From positions 1-23,039 of the forward strand of contig DNBB01000002.1 of NCBI GenBank assembly GCA_003484685.1: a stretch of 23,039 bases of DNA. The letters run 5' to 3'. The translations under genes and the position numbers were made by a program. The notes beneath the pieces were generated by a model. That model was not told the DNA's origin. It made no database searches and was given only the letters and a program-made list of their open reading frames with translations. Below, piece after piece: positions 22,790 through 23,039 of this stretch. This DNA is from Candidatus Babelota bacterium. Lineage in GTDB: Bacteria; Babelota; Babeliae; Babelales; Babelaceae. Positions within the stretch are counted from its first letter, which is position 1, and every line of letters starts with the position of its first letter.

Positions 22790-23039
22790 AGTCCTTTGAT
22801 AGGGGAAAACATTTTATCCATACAACCACAATTCTACTTTGTTCTGCTTTTTCTGTCTAGATACGTCACAATAGTTCCATTCATCGAATATGTTTTTGTC
22901 CTTAGTATTGAATAGAAAGAGATCCTAGTATGGTGGTACTATAATAGGCGTTGCGCATGCGAACAGGTATTTGACATGCACATCCTAATTGAAAGCCTTC
23001 GCAGATACTAAGTGTTGTGGCTAGGTTGATGAAACAAGA
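22790..23039. other. right-edge intergenic region, no gene seen
   Basis: About 250 nt upstream of rpsU with no convincing coding region on either strand. It should contain the rpsU promoter, but I could not pair a good -35 with a -10 on the minus strand. A lone TATAAT (22940-22945) and a lone TTGACA (22971-22976) on the plus strand have no partners at the right spacing. Confidence 0.5.

Noticed and set aside
22908..22999. TTGAAT, TATAAT and TTGACA elements near the right edge as promoters
   Set aside because: None pair at 15-19 nt spacing (TTGAAT to TATAAT is 26 nt; TTGACA has no -10 downstream), and no plus-strand gene begins in the window.

Overview
The window is a dense, ordinary-looking bacterial chromosome segment, about 23 kb with almost no free space. 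It has Gram-negative features: a long GyrB carrying the large insertion typical of Gram-negative enzymes, a TonB-like protein, a lipoprotein with a lipobox, a type IV prepilin peptidase and a FolC/Mur-ligase-fold protein. I found no phage, IS element, CRISPR array or defence island. The gene order does not match a familiar model genome. Divergent housekeeping proteins, scattered operons and moderate GC would fit an under-sampled lineage with a reduced genome, such as Candidatus Dependentiae (TM6). That placement is a guess without a search.

Layout. Positions 1-5774 are minus strand: gyrB, tilS (8-nt overlap), a TonB-like single-TM protein and dnaJ. Positions 5973-10617 are plus strand: tadA, tRNA-Thr(CGT), rpsI with a terminator, a PlsC-type acyltransferase, then an M23 peptidase, lepB and a rhodanese-like lipoprotein, followed by tRNA-Cys(GCA) and tRNA-Leu(TAA). 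Positions 10751-12940 hold an HU gene with a strong terminator, a small unknown membrane protein, sufS and an ftsB/divIC-like gene. Positions 13116-17655 form a tight run sodA/B-lysS-recJ-cmk behind a good promoter. The rest is minus strand: rpsU, rbfA and pilD (window right), a degenerate folC-like gene with its own promoter, then a three-gene F0 cluster (atpR/I-like, atpB, atpE) that ends convergently, overlapping cmk.

The most unusual item is the ATP synthase c subunit (17627-18565). It is not an ~80-residue hairpin but a 312-residue, eight-helix protein made of four fused c-type hairpins. Aligned to the ion-binding carboxylate of ordinary c subunits, the four hairpins carry Glu62, Gln140, Glu220 and Asp296. 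Hairpin 2 has therefore lost its carboxylate, one base change from Glu, and the other three differ in their surrounding residues. If the protein is assembled into a rotor, the ion-to-ATP ratio would be lower than the number of hairpins suggests. The cluster also lacks b, delta, alpha, gamma, beta and epsilon, so those must be encoded elsewhere or the F0 genes do something else.

Secondary points of interest are a FolC-like protein that has lost two catalytic-type histidines and carries an AT-hook-like insert, a superoxide dismutase with His where the outer-sphere Gln usually sits, a Cys-rich rhodanese lipoprotein, and two places where an intrinsic-terminator hairpin lies only 20-33 nt before the next start codon.
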